From NCBI GenBank assembly GCA_025963465.1, contig JAOQAP010000058.1, positions 1-41,032 of the forward strand: a DNA stretch of 41,032 nucleotides, in the 5' to 3' direction. Below the pieces are notes generated by a model. That model did not search any database. It was not told the origin of the DNA and saw only the letters and a program-made list of their open reading frames with translations. Positions 1-9,537 of this stretch are shown here, piece by piece. The translations under genes and the position numbers were made by a program. The DNA comes from Flavipsychrobacter sp. (lineage in GTDB: Bacteria > Bacteroidota > Bacteroidia > Chitinophagales > Chitinophagaceae). The stretch's first letter is position 1; each line of letters begins with the position of its first letter.

Positions 1-2
1 TT

Positions 3-311
3 AAAAAACTGGATCCTTTAGAAGAACCCAAGAAAGTTGTAGAGAAGTTAGAACAATGGATGCCATTGATATGTGAGTATGAGGTGGATCCTATATTCTC
101 CATTGTGGTAACTCATGTGGGCAGCGCGGTGTATGCCCAGCCTACCAGCCAGGAAATGAGCCTGTTGCAGGCCACTTCAGATCCGCTGGTCTATAAGATA
201 AATGCTGATAAAACGATAGAGTTCGTAAAGGATGAGAATGGTGTTGTAAGCAGACTAATCTTTCATAACACTGGTAACCAAAAGGTGGCGTATAAGAAGA
301 TAAAACGATGA
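3..311 (+). CDS. C-terminal fragment of a DUF3471-containing protein (partial)
   Basis: The reading frame is open from the first bases of the window, so this is the 3' end of a larger gene; the ATG at 60 is internal. About 102 residues are visible. The pattern of a short beta-rich domain with QPTSQE, then FVKDENG and a hydrophobic strand followed by HNTGN, matches the DUF3471 tail found at the C-terminus of many secreted serine hydrolases (beta-lactamase/class C type) and some peptidases of Bacteroidota. The catalytic part lies outside the window, so the enzyme class cannot be stated. It ends 70 bases before the next gene on the same strand, with no clear terminator between them. Confidence 0.6.
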   Translation, partial: KKLDPLEEPKKVVEKLEQWMPLICEYEVDPIFSIVVTHVGSAVYAQPTSQEMSLLQATSDPLVYKINADKTIEFVKDENGVVSRLIFHNTGNQKVAYKKIKR

Positions 312-381
312 CAGTATTTACACAGATGACTGGAAGATCCTTTTATAAAAGACATGATTTTATTAATAATTAAAACTATTT

Positions 382-1287
382 ATGAAGCACGGTTTTTTGA
401 TACTCACCCACTTTTCTCCTTATATAGTGTATGAGCATATATGCAGGCTACAACACCCTAACCATTACTTTATCATCCATTTTGATAAAAAAGTAGTGCT
501 TGACAATGATGATATTTACTACAAAAATCTAGTGGCATTAGAAAACGTAACAATAGTAAAAAACAGAACTGACGTTAAATGGGCGGGATTTAGTATGCTG
601 CCGCCTATTTTAGAATTGATACGGGAAGGGATAAAAAATAAAGAGATAGGTTATTTTCATCTGTTGAGCACCGAATGCCTGCACGTGAAATCGTGGAAGT
701 ATATACATGATTTCTTTGAAATGAATAAGGGCAAGGAATATATTCACCTGATTAAAATGACAGAGTACCGGCAGGAACATGCATTCACATATCGTCGCAT
801 AGATAAATATCATCTTTATGATTTTTATAATTTTAAGTCTAAGAAAATAAAAGACCGTTTAATACGCAGTGTAGACTCTGTGTTTAGGAAAGCTCAGCGC
901 TTGCTGAAACTCGCAGGTATATACAGACGGTATTCACCAGAGTTTCCGGTGTTGTATGCAGGGGCTACTTGGTGGAGCCTGACATATGATATGTGTAAGT
1001 ATATAGTGGAATATATGGATACACATCCTGCTTTTTATAAGCGGTTCCTACATACCCAATCGTCAGACGAGATACTGATACAAACGCTTGTAATGAACAG
1101 CCCGTACAGGGACAATGCTATCAATAATAACCTGAGATATTCCTATTTTGAGAAAAAGGCACCACATCCTAATCCGCTGACGATGGCATATATAGACGGA
1201 TTGAAACAAGAGGATAAACTGTTTGCGCGGAAATTTACAGCTGCCAGCAAGGAATTACTAGATTACCTGGACAAGAACGTTTATTAA
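382..1287 (+). CDS. GT14-like beta-1,6-N-acetylglucosaminyltransferase (Core-2/I-branching family)
   Basis: A 301-residue protein without signal peptide. The start reads as HGFLILTH with IHFDKK near residues 33-37, as in the nucleotide-sugar binding N-terminus of Branch/GT14 proteins. Further matches are HLLSTECLH near residue 93, GATWWSLT near 194-201 and SSDEILIQT near 228, which correspond to the family's LSG-x-D, G-S-x-W-x-L and DE-x-x-x-QT blocks. Bacterial members add GlcNAc or related sugars to surface glycans; the real donor and acceptor are unknown. The gene looks more A+T-rich than its neighbours, as glycan genes often do. Its TAA stop overlaps the stop of the convergent GT2 gene by four bases (TTAA). 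Confidence 0.8.
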   Translation: MKHGFLILTHFSPYIVYEHICRLQHPNHYFIIHFDKKVVLDNDDIYYKNLVALENVTIVKNRTDVKWAGFSMLPPILELIREGIKNKEIGYFHLLSTECLHVKSWKYIHDFFEMNKGKEYIHLIKMTEYRQEHAFTYRRIDKYHLYDFYNFKSKKIKDRLIRSVDSVFRKAQRLLKLAGIYRRYSPEFPVLYAGATWWSLTYDMCKYIVEYMDTHPAFYKRFLHTQSSDEILIQTLVMNSPYRDNAINNNLRYSYFEKKAPHPNPLTMAYIDGLKQEDKLFARKFTAASKELLDYLDKNVY

Positions 1288-2207
1288 TTGGCACCCTGAG
1301 GGTTCAGAAAGCCCATGATCACCCACCAACGGAAACGCTCCAGCATTACAAACTTGCTCCATTGACCTTTTATTAAGAAACCTACGCCATATACTACTGC
1401 GTAGCCCCACTTGGCTATATACTCCAGCAACTTTATGAAGAGTGCCATATTATTGCCTTTAAGCCTGAGTCGCTCGCCACCTCCTATGCCCATGCTGTGG
1501 CGTTGTACATAGTTCTTGTCGAATTTGTTGGACTCTACATTGTGCAGTACCGCTACGTGCGGCAGATAGTATACATCATGATGCTGTGCGAGTATGCGCA
1601 GGTAAATATCTTTTTCTTCATTAGCCAGCAGACCTTTGCCTTTCCGTCCCAACTCTGTATTGAAGTAGCCAATCTCGTCAAACACTTTTTTGCGGAAGGC
1701 CATGTTGGCACCACAGGGGTAGCGAGCGCCGGTAAGCTGTTTTACTTTAGGTCCCTGGTCGAAATTGCCTACGAGGCCGAAGAAGTATTTAGAGTACCAA
1801 TCCGGAATACCAGTAAGGAATACCGGGGTGATCTTGCCGCCGGTAGACCATGTGGCAGGATGCTCATCAAAAAAGGTTGCTATAGATGATAACCAGCCAG
1901 GTTGTGCGGTAGAATCATCATCGAGATAAGCTACTATTTCGCCTGTAGCCTCTTTGGCGCAGCGTGTGCGGGTATAGGACACTCCCTGGTTGTACTCTAC
2001 ATAATAGCGGAAATTACGGTCGGGGTATTTTGCTTTATAGGCTTCCAGCAGCGATACAGTATTATCTGTACTGTTATTGTCTACCACAATAACCTCGTAC
2101 AGGTTCTTATTGTAATCCTGGTTGAAAATGCTTTCTACTGCATCGATAATAAACCTTGCCCTGTTGTAGGAGCAGATGACCGCAGAAATTTTGTAGGGGT
2201 ATGTCAT
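1284..2207 (-). CDS. family 2 glycosyltransferase
   Basis: 307 residues with a GT-A fold. The N-terminus has SAVICSYNR (residues 8-16), VVDNNSTDNT (41-50) and the metal-binding AYLDDDS with aspartates at 96-98. Later come a GGKITP stretch and an acceptor-side block near GANMAFRK and NEEKDIYLR. The C-terminus has hydrophobic segments that could touch the membrane. GT2 enzymes use nucleotide-activated sugars to build glycans or glycolipids; the specificity cannot be read from sequence. The ATG at 2207 is used. The gene is convergent with the GT14 gene and shares its TTAA stop overlap, so the pair may belong to the same glycan pathway without being co-transcribed. Confidence 0.88.
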   Translation of the reverse strand: MTYPYKISAVICSYNRARFIIDAVESIFNQDYNKNLYEVIVVDNNSTDNTVSLLEAYKAKYPDRNFRYYVEYNQGVSYTRTRCAKEATGEIVAYLDDDSTAQPGWLSSIATFFDEHPATWSTGGKITPVFLTGIPDWYSKYFFGLVGNFDQGPKVKQLTGARYPCGANMAFRKKVFDEIGYFNTELGRKGKGLLANEEKDIYLRILAQHHDVYYLPHVAVLHNVESNKFDKNYVQRHSMGIGGGERLRLKGNNMALFIKLLEYIAKWGYAVVYGVGFLIKGQWSKFVMLERFRWWVIMGFLNPQGAN

Positions 2208-2505
2208 TAGTGGTGCAAAATTGAACAGAATTTACGGAATTAAGAAAATTTACTTTGTTAAATGCACAATTTTGTCTGCATTTAATTGTCTGAATCAGAA
2301 TTTTCAAAATTAAAGAATTAGTAGAATTGCCCTTTTATCCCTTTACGTATAGTGTCATATATGGTTATGTTCATTGTCCGATTGGGGTGAAGAGTGAGTG
2401 GCAGTTGCGAGTTGGCAGGGCAAGTCCAGTTCCTACGGTCAATAAAAACAATAGCCAGATATGCCGGTTAATAATTTTTTAGTATAATTGACCATGTATT
2501 AGTCC
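2208..2505. other. divergent intergenic region between the GT2 gene and the hybrid kinase
   Basis: 298 bases, A+T-rich near both ends, and the presumed site of promoters for both flanking genes. A weak -7-like box (TATAATTG) lies about 15 bases upstream of the kinase ATG. I see no convincing open reading frame, tRNA or strong hairpin here. Confidence 0.5.
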
Positions 2506-5151
2506 ATGCATAACAATAATTTGCAGCAGTATTATAACGGAAAGGGCAGGGTTTATCTATTGGTGGCTATGGTTCTATGCCTGCTGGCGGCAGAACCTGC
2601 GCAAGCGAGGCAACAGGAGGTAAGCAGAATGCTGGATCGGGCAATGGTATTGATAGACTCAGGCGTGGCAGAGCAGGGACTGCCGCTGGCTGACTCTGCT
2701 CTGAAGCTGGCAAAGCAGCAGGACGACCACCAGTTGATCATACAGGGTATGAGCACAAAAGGGAAGGCGCTGCTGTATGTGAGCCGAAACAAGGAAGCCG
2801 TGGACCTGTACTTTGAGGCGCTTGCACTTTGTAAGCCCCCTTCAGACAACAGGCTGATAGCTAATTTGTATAAAGAGATAGGGTATACTTACTTCAGGCA
2901 GGCACACTACCGCGAAGCAAAAAGCTATTACCAGAAGGAACTGGCACTGAGAAGGGTAGTGATGGGCAATGATAGCGTGGGGGCATGCCTCATCAATATT
3001 GCGGTGATGCACCAGGACCTGAAAGAGTTTGACAGTGCACGAATAGTATTTAATGAAGTAGCCGCAATACTGGCACGTAAAGACCAAGTGAAGTTACGGG
3101 GATTTTACTACCTGAACAGAGGCTCAATGCTCGAGTTGACAGGCAACCTTGATTCGGCTACTTATTATTACCAGTGTGCGCATGATGTGTGGAAGAGCCT
3201 GGGTAATCAATCGGAAATATATAAAGCCACATTCAACCTCGGGTATATAGCAGAAGAAAAGAAAGATTACCTGCAGGCGCTGAAATACTACCATTTATCA
3301 GAAGAGGCGGCAAGGAAGTACGGACTGCAAAAAGACATTGCCCATGTGTATGGCACCATGGCAGAGGCCTATGCAGCAATTAATGACTATAAAAATGGAT
3401 ACCTGAACCTGTACAAATATGTAGAGCTGACCGACTCACTCAGTAAAAGCGAATTTAACAGCTATGTGGTGAAACTGGACAAACAGTTTCAGGCAGAAAA
3501 GAACAAGGAGATCATACAGGCGCAACAATTGAAGATAGAGACCGATAATGTGGCCATACAGAAAGGCAGGAACACTACTTTGCTCATTATCATTATACTA
3601 ATAGCCGTGCTGCTGATAAGTGTTGTGGCTTTTGTGTATTTCACCTTTCAAAAAAGGGTACAAAAAGAAGTTGAAGCCGCTAAAGAAAAATTCTTCGCTA
3701 ATGTGGTACATGAGATACGAACACCACTAAGCATGATACAAGGGCCGATAAAAGTGCTGCAAAGTAAAGTGACCGACCCGGAGCTACATTACCAGCTGGA
3801 TATGGCCGAGCGAAATACCGAAAGGTTAGGTGCGCTTATTAACCAGATGCTGGATATCTCCAAGATAGAAGCAGATAAGTATGCGCTGAAAGAAAGCGTA
3901 GGGAATATTTCAGCATTTATGGTAGATGTGACCGGGCAATATCTGCCGCAGGCACAGGAAAAAGGCCTGAACCTATCGCAACAAATAGAGGCAACTTCAG
4001 GAAATGTATACTTTGACAAAGATGCTATAGAGAAAATAACAGGCAACCTGCTGGGCAACGCCATAAAATATACACCAAGCGGAGGTACAATAGGTATTGA
4101 AACAGCTATAGCCCGTGATGCGGGTAACTTAAAAATGACCATTACCGTATGGGATACAGGAGCCGGTATCAGCAAAGAGGAGCAGCCGAAAATATTTTCC
4201 CGGTTCTTCAGGGCAAGAGAGCAGGAAGGAATAAAAGGGACTGGCATTGGCCTGTCGCTGGTGAAAGACCTGGTTACACTGATGCATGGAACTATAGATG
4301 TAGATAGTGATCCGGGTAAAGGGTCTGTTTTTACGGTTGTGCTTACATTAAGGCAAGCAGAACAGGTCGTTGCAGGGTCGGATGAACTGGCAGGTGATGT
4401 GGTATTACTGGTAGAGGATGACAGTGACATACTTGATTTCAACAAAACGCTACTGGCTGAGAAAGGCTACCAAGTCCTTACAGCACGAAATGGGGATGAG
4501 GCGCTGGTAATAATAAAGGAACAACTGCCTGACCTGGTAGTGACTGACCTGATGATGCCCGGCAAGGATGGGCTGGCGTTGATAAAAGACCTGAGAGTTA
4601 ACCCGCTGACCGGACATATCCCGGTCATTATACTCAGTGCAAAAGCATCGGGACAGGCGAAAGTGGATGGGGCAGAGTGTGGTGCGCAGGTGTATTTATC
4701 AAAACCATTTCAGCCGGATGAGTTGGTTGCATTAGTGAAAAATCAGTTGCAGGTATTGGAGCAGCAAAGGGCATATTACCAGCAGCAATCAAAAAAGGAA
4801 GATGCGCCGGTGGCAGACCGCTTTGCAGGAACAGACCCGTTCACACAAAAATGCTATGATGTGATCAATAAGCACCTGGACGACACACAGCTATCGGTGG
4901 GGAAGCTTGCGGAGCTGATGAACATAAACCGGAGCCATTTTCAAAGAAAGATAAAGGCGCTTACCGGGTACTCACCATCTGAACTGATCAGGAATATAAG
5001 ACTGGAAAAGGCAAGGGAAATGCTGCTGAAGAAGGAAGGCAATATTACAGAGATCGCGTATTCAACCGGATTTACGTCGCAGTCTTATTTTACCAAATGT
5101 TTCTCGGACCATTTTGGCTACCCGCCAAGCCACGAGGTAAATGGTAAATGA
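2506..5151 (+). CDS. TPR-containing hybrid histidine kinase/response regulator with AraC output
   Basis: 881 residues that hold a whole two-component pathway in one chain. A signal peptide (about 1-35, cleavage near AQA) is followed by tetratricopeptide repeats to about 330, a coiled coil, and a membrane helix near 356-380. The cytoplasmic part has a HisKA domain with the phospho-acceptor His402 in VHEIRTP, a HATPase domain with N box NLLGNAIKY near 510, DTGAGI and GTGIGLSL, a receiver domain with VVTDLMMPG (Asp681), and an AraC-type helix-turn-helix domain at about 780-881. This is the HTCS layout, but with a TPR sensor instead of Reg_prop/Y_Y_Y repeats. The ligand is unknown. The next gene downstream, a secreted Ig-like lipoprotein on the same strand, is a plausible target. 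Confidence 0.92.
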   Translation: MHNNNLQQYYNGKGRVYLLVAMVLCLLAAEPAQARQQEVSRMLDRAMVLIDSGVAEQGLPLADSALKLAKQQDDHQLIIQGMSTKGKALLYVSRNKEAVDLYFEALALCKPPSDNRLIANLYKEIGYTYFRQAHYREAKSYYQKELALRRVVMGNDSVGACLINIAVMHQDLKEFDSARIVFNEVAAILARKDQVKLRGFYYLNRGSMLELTGNLDSATYYYQCAHDVWKSLGNQSEIYKATFNLGYIAEEKKDYLQALKYYHLSEEAARKYGLQKDIAHVYGTMAEAYAAINDYKNGYLNLYKYVELTDSLSKSEFNSYVVKLDKQFQAEKNKEIIQAQQLKIETDNVAIQKGRNTTLLIIIILIAVLLISVVAFVYFTFQKRVQKEVEAAKEKFFANVVHEIRTPLSMIQGPIKVLQSKVTDPELHYQLDMAERNTERLGALINQMLDISKIEADKYALKESVGNISAFMVDVTGQYLPQAQEKGLNLSQQIEATSGNVYFDKDAIEKITGNLLGNAIKYTPSGGTIGIETAIARDAGNLKMTITVWDTGAGISKEEQPKIFSRFFRAREQEGIKGTGIGLSLVKDLVTLMHGTIDVDSDPGKGSVFTVVLTLRQAEQVVAGSDELAGDVVLLVEDDSDILDFNKTLLAEKGYQVLTARNGDEALVIIKEQLPDLVVTDLMMPGKDGLALIKDLRVNPLTGHIPVIILSAKASGQAKVDGAECGAQVYLSKPFQPDELVALVKNQLQVLEQQRAYYQQQSKKEDAPVADRFAGTDPFTQKCYDVINKHLDDTQLSVGKLAELMNINRSHFQRKIKALTGYSPSELIRNIRLEKAREMLLKKEGNITEIAYSTGFTSQSYFTKCFSDHFGYPPSHEVNGK

Positions 5152-5318
5152 CAAAGCGATATCAAGCAGCGGGTGTTTTATTGTAGTTTGTTTATTTAAA
5201 TTTATAAATAGTTGATAATTTGAATTGTTGCAACAAAATCACACATAAACGCAACATATTTTAACGGGTAGCGGATAGTAAAGAGGGAATTTTGTAGTGA
5301 ACATTCAAACTAAAAAGT

Positions 5319-6797
5319 ATGAAAAAAACACTCACTATTCTCAGCCTGTTGCTACTGACGGCAGGGGCAACTTCACTTTTGCACAGCTGCAAAAAGAAAT
5401 CAGATAGCAATACTAATAATGTTTCTACGGATGCGGTAGCCCTCTCCATACAGACAGGGGCAAGGACAATAGAGCCGGGCAGCACCATGACCTATACTGC
5501 AGTGCTGGTAGACTCAAAAGGGAATACCTCTGCTGCAACCGGGGTGACCTGGAGCGTAAGTAACTCACTCGGAACTTTTGCGGGTGGCGTATTCACCCCG
5601 GGAGGTACCGGTAGTGGTACGGTAACAGGAACGGTGACCGTGAACGGAAAAACACTTACGGCACAGGCACCAATAGGTATTTACCTGCCTGCTGTATTTG
5701 CGGTAGTACCATCTGCCATAGTATGGTCTACAAATGCGGGAACTATACCATTGGAAAGCGTGTACCTGGGTACGGGTACTGTGAGCGGTTATACTTATTC
5801 ATCAAACAATGCAAGTATTGCATCTGTAGATGGAAGCGGTAATGTAAGTTTTAATGCAACGGGTGAATGTATCATAACTGTGACGGCTAATGGCATAACA
5901 GGTAATAATAAGGTATATGTTCCGGTGCTGGTAGTAGGCATGCCTACGGTAACACTGCCAGTGGTAAGGGTAAAAGTAAACCCGGCAGGGGCAGAAATAT
6001 TCCGTGGAGAAACAGTGAGCTTTAGTGCTAAAGCCTACAATAGCTCGAACTCAGAGGTGAACTCTACGTTTACATGGGTTTCTCAAGACCCAAGTGTGGC
6101 GACAATAGATGCTACAGGTAAGGTAACCGCAGTGAACCTAGGTAAAACAATAATAACAGCCACTACTAATGGTATAACCGGGCAGGCAGAGGTAGATGTA
6201 TTGCCTGATACCGCAATAATGGTGACGCCTATAGTAGCCAGTATATCGCCAAATGGGACGAAGCAATTTACCGCACAGGCATATGCTGTGAATCACAGCA
6301 CAAAAGCGCTGAATGCTATAACAATGCCTGCCGGCCTGAAATGGGAAGTGCCGACAACAGGAGTACCTGTATTTGATATAGCATCTGTAAGCACAACAGG
6401 GCTGGTAACCATGAACTCATCGGCTACAGTGGGGCTGGCTACAGTTGTTATAGCTACAGTAAGCTCACATACCATAGCCGAAGGTTCTGCGCTGATCATG
6501 GTGAGCGATTGTAACTGCGGCACTACTACTGCCGGAGTAACGCACATTAAAGTAACATCAGGTACTTCGTTAAATATATCTGCTATAGGTGGCCCGGTAA
6601 CGGTGACTGCACAAGCACTGGACGCTACCGAAACGCCTGTGCCGGGTGCAACTATATCGCTTTGCTCAGATAGTCCTGCAGTATGTACTGTAGATGCATC
6701 GTCAGGTACTATTATCCCTGTAGGGCCGGGTACTGCAACGGTAACCGTATGTAATGGCGGTGTGCAGACAACAATAAGTGTGACCGTGACGTTATAA
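5319..6797 (+). CDS. surface lipoprotein with repeated bacterial Ig-like (BIG2) domains
   Basis: 492 residues. The start is a lipoprotein signal peptide, with Cys24 in LLHSC followed by KKKSD. The mature part is a string of about five beta-rich units, roughly at 40-117, 125-203, 213-295, 298-395 and 405-492. Several carry BIG2 hallmarks such as VNPAGAEI...GETVSFSAKA, DPSVATIDATGKVTA and GKTIITATTNG. Composition is rich in T, V, G, S and A. The last unit contains cysteines (398, 400, 449, 457, 478) that may form disulfides. No enzyme domain is visible; a structural, adhesive or scaffold role at the cell surface is inference. A strong terminator follows, so this is the end of a transcription unit. 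Confidence 0.82.
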   Translation: MKKTLTILSLLLLTAGATSLLHSCKKKSDSNTNNVSTDAVALSIQTGARTIEPGSTMTYTAVLVDSKGNTSAATGVTWSVSNSLGTFAGGVFTPGGTGSGTVTGTVTVNGKTLTAQAPIGIYLPAVFAVVPSAIVWSTNAGTIPLESVYLGTGTVSGYTYSSNNASIASVDGSGNVSFNATGECIITVTANGITGNNKVYVPVLVVGMPTVTLPVVRVKVNPAGAEIFRGETVSFSAKAYNSSNSEVNSTFTWVSQDPSVATIDATGKVTAVNLGKTIITATTNGITGQAEVDVLPDTAIMVTPIVASISPNGTKQFTAQAYAVNHSTKALNAITMPAGLKWEVPTTGVPVFDIASVSTTGLVTMNSSATVGLATVVIATVSSHTIAEGSALIMVSDCNCGTTTAGVTHIKVTSGTSLNISAIGGPVTVTAQALDATETPVPGATISLCSDSPAVCTVDASSGTIIPVGPGTATVTVCNGGVQTTISVTVTL

Positions 6798-6817
6798 TAT
6801 TTCCTGTCTTTAAAGTA

Positions 6818-6847
6818 AGCTCCCCGCCAGACAGCGGGGAGCTTTTT
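6818..6847 (+). terminator. rho-independent terminator after the BIG2 lipoprotein
   Basis: A perfect 10-bp stem (AGCTCCCCGC at 6818-6827 against GCGGGGAGCT at 6834-6843) with a six-base loop, running directly into a T run. It starts 21 bases after the lipoprotein stop. Confidence 0.9.
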
Positions 6848-6899
6848 GTTGTAGCCAGTCTCTGGCTGATTACTTATCTTGTGACTTAAACAATTGAAC

Positions 6900-8042
6900 A
6901 TGTTCAGTTACTGGGAGCAGCAGAGTTTTTCATACTACGACCATATAGTGGTGGGGGCAGGTATTGTGGGATTGAGTGTAGCCATAGAGCTTAAGGAGCA
7001 TTATCCGGATGCACGTGTGCTTGTGCTGGAGCGAGGACTATTGCCTACGGGAGCGAGTACGCGCAATGCAGGGTTTGCCTGTATGGGCAGTGCAACCGAG
7101 CTGCTTGACGACCTGCAATACACAAGCGAAGATGAGGTAGTGAGTTTATTTGAGGCAAGAAAGAAGGGGCTGGAACTATTAAGAAAAAGGCTAGGTGATG
7201 ATAAGATAGGTTACAGGGCAGATGGAGGTCATGAGTTGCTGAGCAATAAGGAACTATATGCGGTAGATAAACTGGACTACCTGAACAATTTGCTGAAAAC
7301 AGTGACCGATAAGCCAGCCTTTAAGATAGCAAATGAACGCATAACGGAGTTCGGGTTTGGCGGCGCGTATGCGGCAGGGCTGATAGAGAATACCTGCGAG
7401 GGTGGGCTGAACAGCGGTATGATGATGCGCGCCCTGACTGATATGGCCATCCAACTGGGCATAGAAATAAAGACAGGTGCCGAGGTGGTGCGTTATGAGG
7501 AAAGCCCAGCGCAGGTATATGTAGAAGTGAAAGATCCATTCAGAAATGAACTGTGGATACTGCATTGCCGCACAATGACGATCTGTACTAATGCATTTAC
7601 CAAACAACTATTACCTGATGTGGATGTGATACCAGGGCGTGGGCAGGTGCTGATAACGCAACCTATACCGGGTTTAAAGATCAAAGGGGTATTTCATTTC
7701 GATAAAGGATATTATTATTTCAGGGAGATAGACGGGCGGGTGTTGTTTGGTGGTGGCCGGAATATGGACTTTGAAGGTGAGCAGACCACAGCATTTGAGC
7801 TGAATAAACTGATACAGATAGACCTGGAACATAAGCTGGCAGAAATAATTTTACCGGATACACATTTCCAGGTAGCGCAGCGGTGGTCGGGCATCATGGC
7901 ATTTGGTCAAACGAAGTACCCGATAGTAAAAGCATTCTCACCAAGGGTATTTGGCGCGTTCAGGATGGGTGGTATGGGCGTGGCGCTGGGAAGCAGGACA
8001 GCACAGCAACTTCTTGAGATCATCCAAGCGACCGAACATTAA
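6900..8042 (+). CDS. FAD-dependent amino-acid/glycine oxidase-like oxidoreductase (DAO family)
   Basis: 380 residues counted from the ATG at 6900; a TTG six bases earlier is open but unnecessary. The dinucleotide-binding motif VVGAGIVGLS lies at 17-26, the ribose-binding acidic residue follows in VLVLERG, and GASTRNAGFAC (51-61) is the flavin-contact segment typical of DAO/DadA/ThiO enzymes. The C-terminal half has PGRGQVL, a GGGRN strand and a final FGAFRMGGMGVALGS FAD motif. The protein should oxidise a C-N bond of an amino acid or secondary amine; the substrate is not known. There is no signal peptide. The gene is preceded by a terminator, so it needs its own promoter, and its stop overlaps the convergent maf gene by four bases. 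Confidence 0.85.
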   Translation: MFSYWEQQSFSYYDHIVVGAGIVGLSVAIELKEHYPDARVLVLERGLLPTGASTRNAGFACMGSATELLDDLQYTSEDEVVSLFEARKKGLELLRKRLGDDKIGYRADGGHELLSNKELYAVDKLDYLNNLLKTVTDKPAFKIANERITEFGFGGAYAAGLIENTCEGGLNSGMMMRALTDMAIQLGIEIKTGAEVVRYEESPAQVYVEVKDPFRNELWILHCRTMTICTNAFTKQLLPDVDVIPGRGQVLITQPIPGLKIKGVFHFDKGYYYFREIDGRVLFGGGRNMDFEGEQTTAFELNKLIQIDLEHKLAEIILPDTHFQVAQRWSGIMAFGQTKYPIVKAFSPRVFGAFRMGGMGVALGSRTAQQLLEIIQATEH

Positions 8043-8602
8043 TAAAAATCCTGCAACGCGATAATTACCTCGCCGATGGGCAAGCCCATAACATTGTAGT
8101 AATCGCCGTTTATCTTCTCAATGCCTGTAACGCCTATCCATTCCTGTATAGCGTAGGCTCCGGCTTTATCGTATGGTTTGTAGTTGGTGACATAATGGGT
8201 GATCTGCTCTTGCGTGAGTGAACGGAAATAGACTTCCGTGGTCACAGAGAATGCTTTTTCTTGTTCGCCCTTACGTATACATACACCTGTTACTACCTTG
8301 TGCATACGACCGGATAGCTGGCTAAGTGTGGCTATGGCATGAGCCTCGTCTGTAGGTTTACCGAGAATATGATGGTCGAGGAGGACTACTGTATCTGCAG
8401 CAATAACAATGGCATAAGAAACGAGATGCCTTACCGCATCTGCTTTTTTGCGGGCGAGGAATTCAGGTACCTGCTCGCCGGGCATGCCAGGCGGGTTGGT
8501 CTCGTCTACATCGGCTATCAGTACTTCAAACGACAGCTCTGCCATTTCCATAAGCTGTTTGCGGCGTGGTGACTGCGATGCGAGTATGATCCTGTGTGAC
8601 AT
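8039..8602 (-). CDS. maf: Maf family nucleoside triphosphate pyrophosphatase
   Basis: 187 residues, the usual length for Maf/YhdE. The signature SQSPRR is at 9-14, DVDET at 31-35, and the catalytic acidic residue is Asp70 in AADTVV, followed by LGKP and LSGRMHKVVTGV. Maf proteins hydrolyse dTTP, UTP or modified nucleotides to the monophosphate and act in nucleotide-pool cleaning. It is the last gene of a pyrE-ubiA-maf operon, 10 bases downstream of the prenyltransferase gene. Its TAA stop lies inside the stop of the convergent oxidoreductase. Confidence 0.93.
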   Translation of the reverse strand: MSHRIILASQSPRRKQLMEMAELSFEVLIADVDETNPPGMPGEQVPEFLARKKADAVRHLVSYAIVIAADTVVLLDHHILGKPTDEAHAIATLSQLSGRMHKVVTGVCIRKGEQEKAFSVTTEVYFRSLTQEQITHYVTNYKPYDKAGAYAIQEWIGVTGIEKINGDYYNVMGLPIGEVIIALQDFY

Positions 8603-8612
8603 ATTTGAGGGA

Positions 8613-9515
8613 TTAACGATGATAAATAAGTAGTGAGCAAACGCCGAGTATCATGATGAGCTTCAGCAGATGGCTGGCATTGCTGTAATGCTCTTCAGCA
8701 GTGCTGCGGGTAATGAATACGGACCACGCGATCAGAGGCAGTGCCAATAATACGATGATATAACCAGCTAATAAGTTATAGCCGAAACCAAACAATATAC
8801 CAGATGCAAATACCAATGGAATGACCGCGAGCAATGACAACATGATGGTGAAGCGGGTGGCGTAGCTCAACCCTTTTTTTATAGGCATGGTCACGCACTG
8901 CTCTGCCTCATCACCCTTTATGTCTTCCATGTCTTTTACTATCTCCCGCATCCATGTGAGCATGAAGGCAAAGTAGGCGTAAATAAACAGAACCCATACT
9001 GGCAGCGATGATGGAATACCTGTGTGGACAAGATATTGCAAAGTGGGCTCGTAGATGAACAGAGTGAGCATAGTAAGCGCTGTGAGCAGTGCCACTACTA
9101 GATTGCCGGTAACATACTGTCGCTTAAAGTGTGTGGAATAGAACCATAGCAGCAATGTGCAAACAAGTTGCAATAATACCCACTCGTAATGATAGGCCTG
9201 GCGGGCAACATAGACAGCCAGCACAAGCGCGATAAAGTTCAATACAGTATGCAGTATAATGGCCTGCTTGCGGGGGATGGCTTTTTCAAGTACTACCTTA
9301 TCCGGTTTATTAATGGAGTCGATCTTAACATCAAAATAATCATTGATGATATAGCCGGCTGCAGCAATAAGTACAGTGGATAATGCAATGCATAAAAAAT
9401 TGACAGGGTAAAGTACAGCAGGTCCTGCGGGTATAACTATACACCACCACGCCAGCAGCTGCGTAAGGAATATAACAAGCAGGTTCTTCCATCGTATAAG
9501 CTGCAGCCAGGGCAT
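8613..9515 (-). CDS. UbiA-family prenyltransferase (geranylgeranylglycerol-phosphate transferase-like)
   Basis: 300 residues with about eight or nine hydrophobic helices. Two aspartate-rich motifs bind Mg-diphosphate: NDYFDVKID (58-66) and DMEDIKGD (195-202). The first loop is the common UbiA pattern, so the enzyme moves a polyprenyl chain onto an acceptor within the membrane. Bacteroidota members are often labelled geranylgeranylglycerol-phosphate geranylgeranyltransferase, but menaquinone or heme-side acceptors cannot be excluded from sequence alone. It sits 22 bases downstream of pyrE and 10 bases upstream of maf in the same operon. Confidence 0.85.
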   Translation of the reverse strand: MPWLQLIRWKNLLVIFLTQLLAWWCIVIPAGPAVLYPVNFLCIALSTVLIAAAGYIINDYFDVKIDSINKPDKVVLEKAIPRKQAIILHTVLNFIALVLAVYVARQAYHYEWVLLQLVCTLLLWFYSTHFKRQYVTGNLVVALLTALTMLTLFIYEPTLQYLVHTGIPSSLPVWVLFIYAYFAFMLTWMREIVKDMEDIKGDEAEQCVTMPIKKGLSYATRFTIMLSLLAVIPLVFASGILFGFGYNLLAGYIIVLLALPLIAWSVFITRSTAEEHYSNASHLLKLIMILGVCSLLIYHR

Positions 9516-9537
9516 GAGTGAGGAGTTGTGTCCTATA

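Noticed and set aside
3789-4445. 218-residue minus-strand frame opposite the hybrid kinase
   Set aside because: Serine- and proline-rich shadow of the kinase and receiver coding strand with no motifs.
6293-6901. 202-residue minus-strand frame opposite the BIG2 lipoprotein
   Set aside because: Shadow of a repetitive T/V-rich coding region; it runs through the terminator and has no family likeness.
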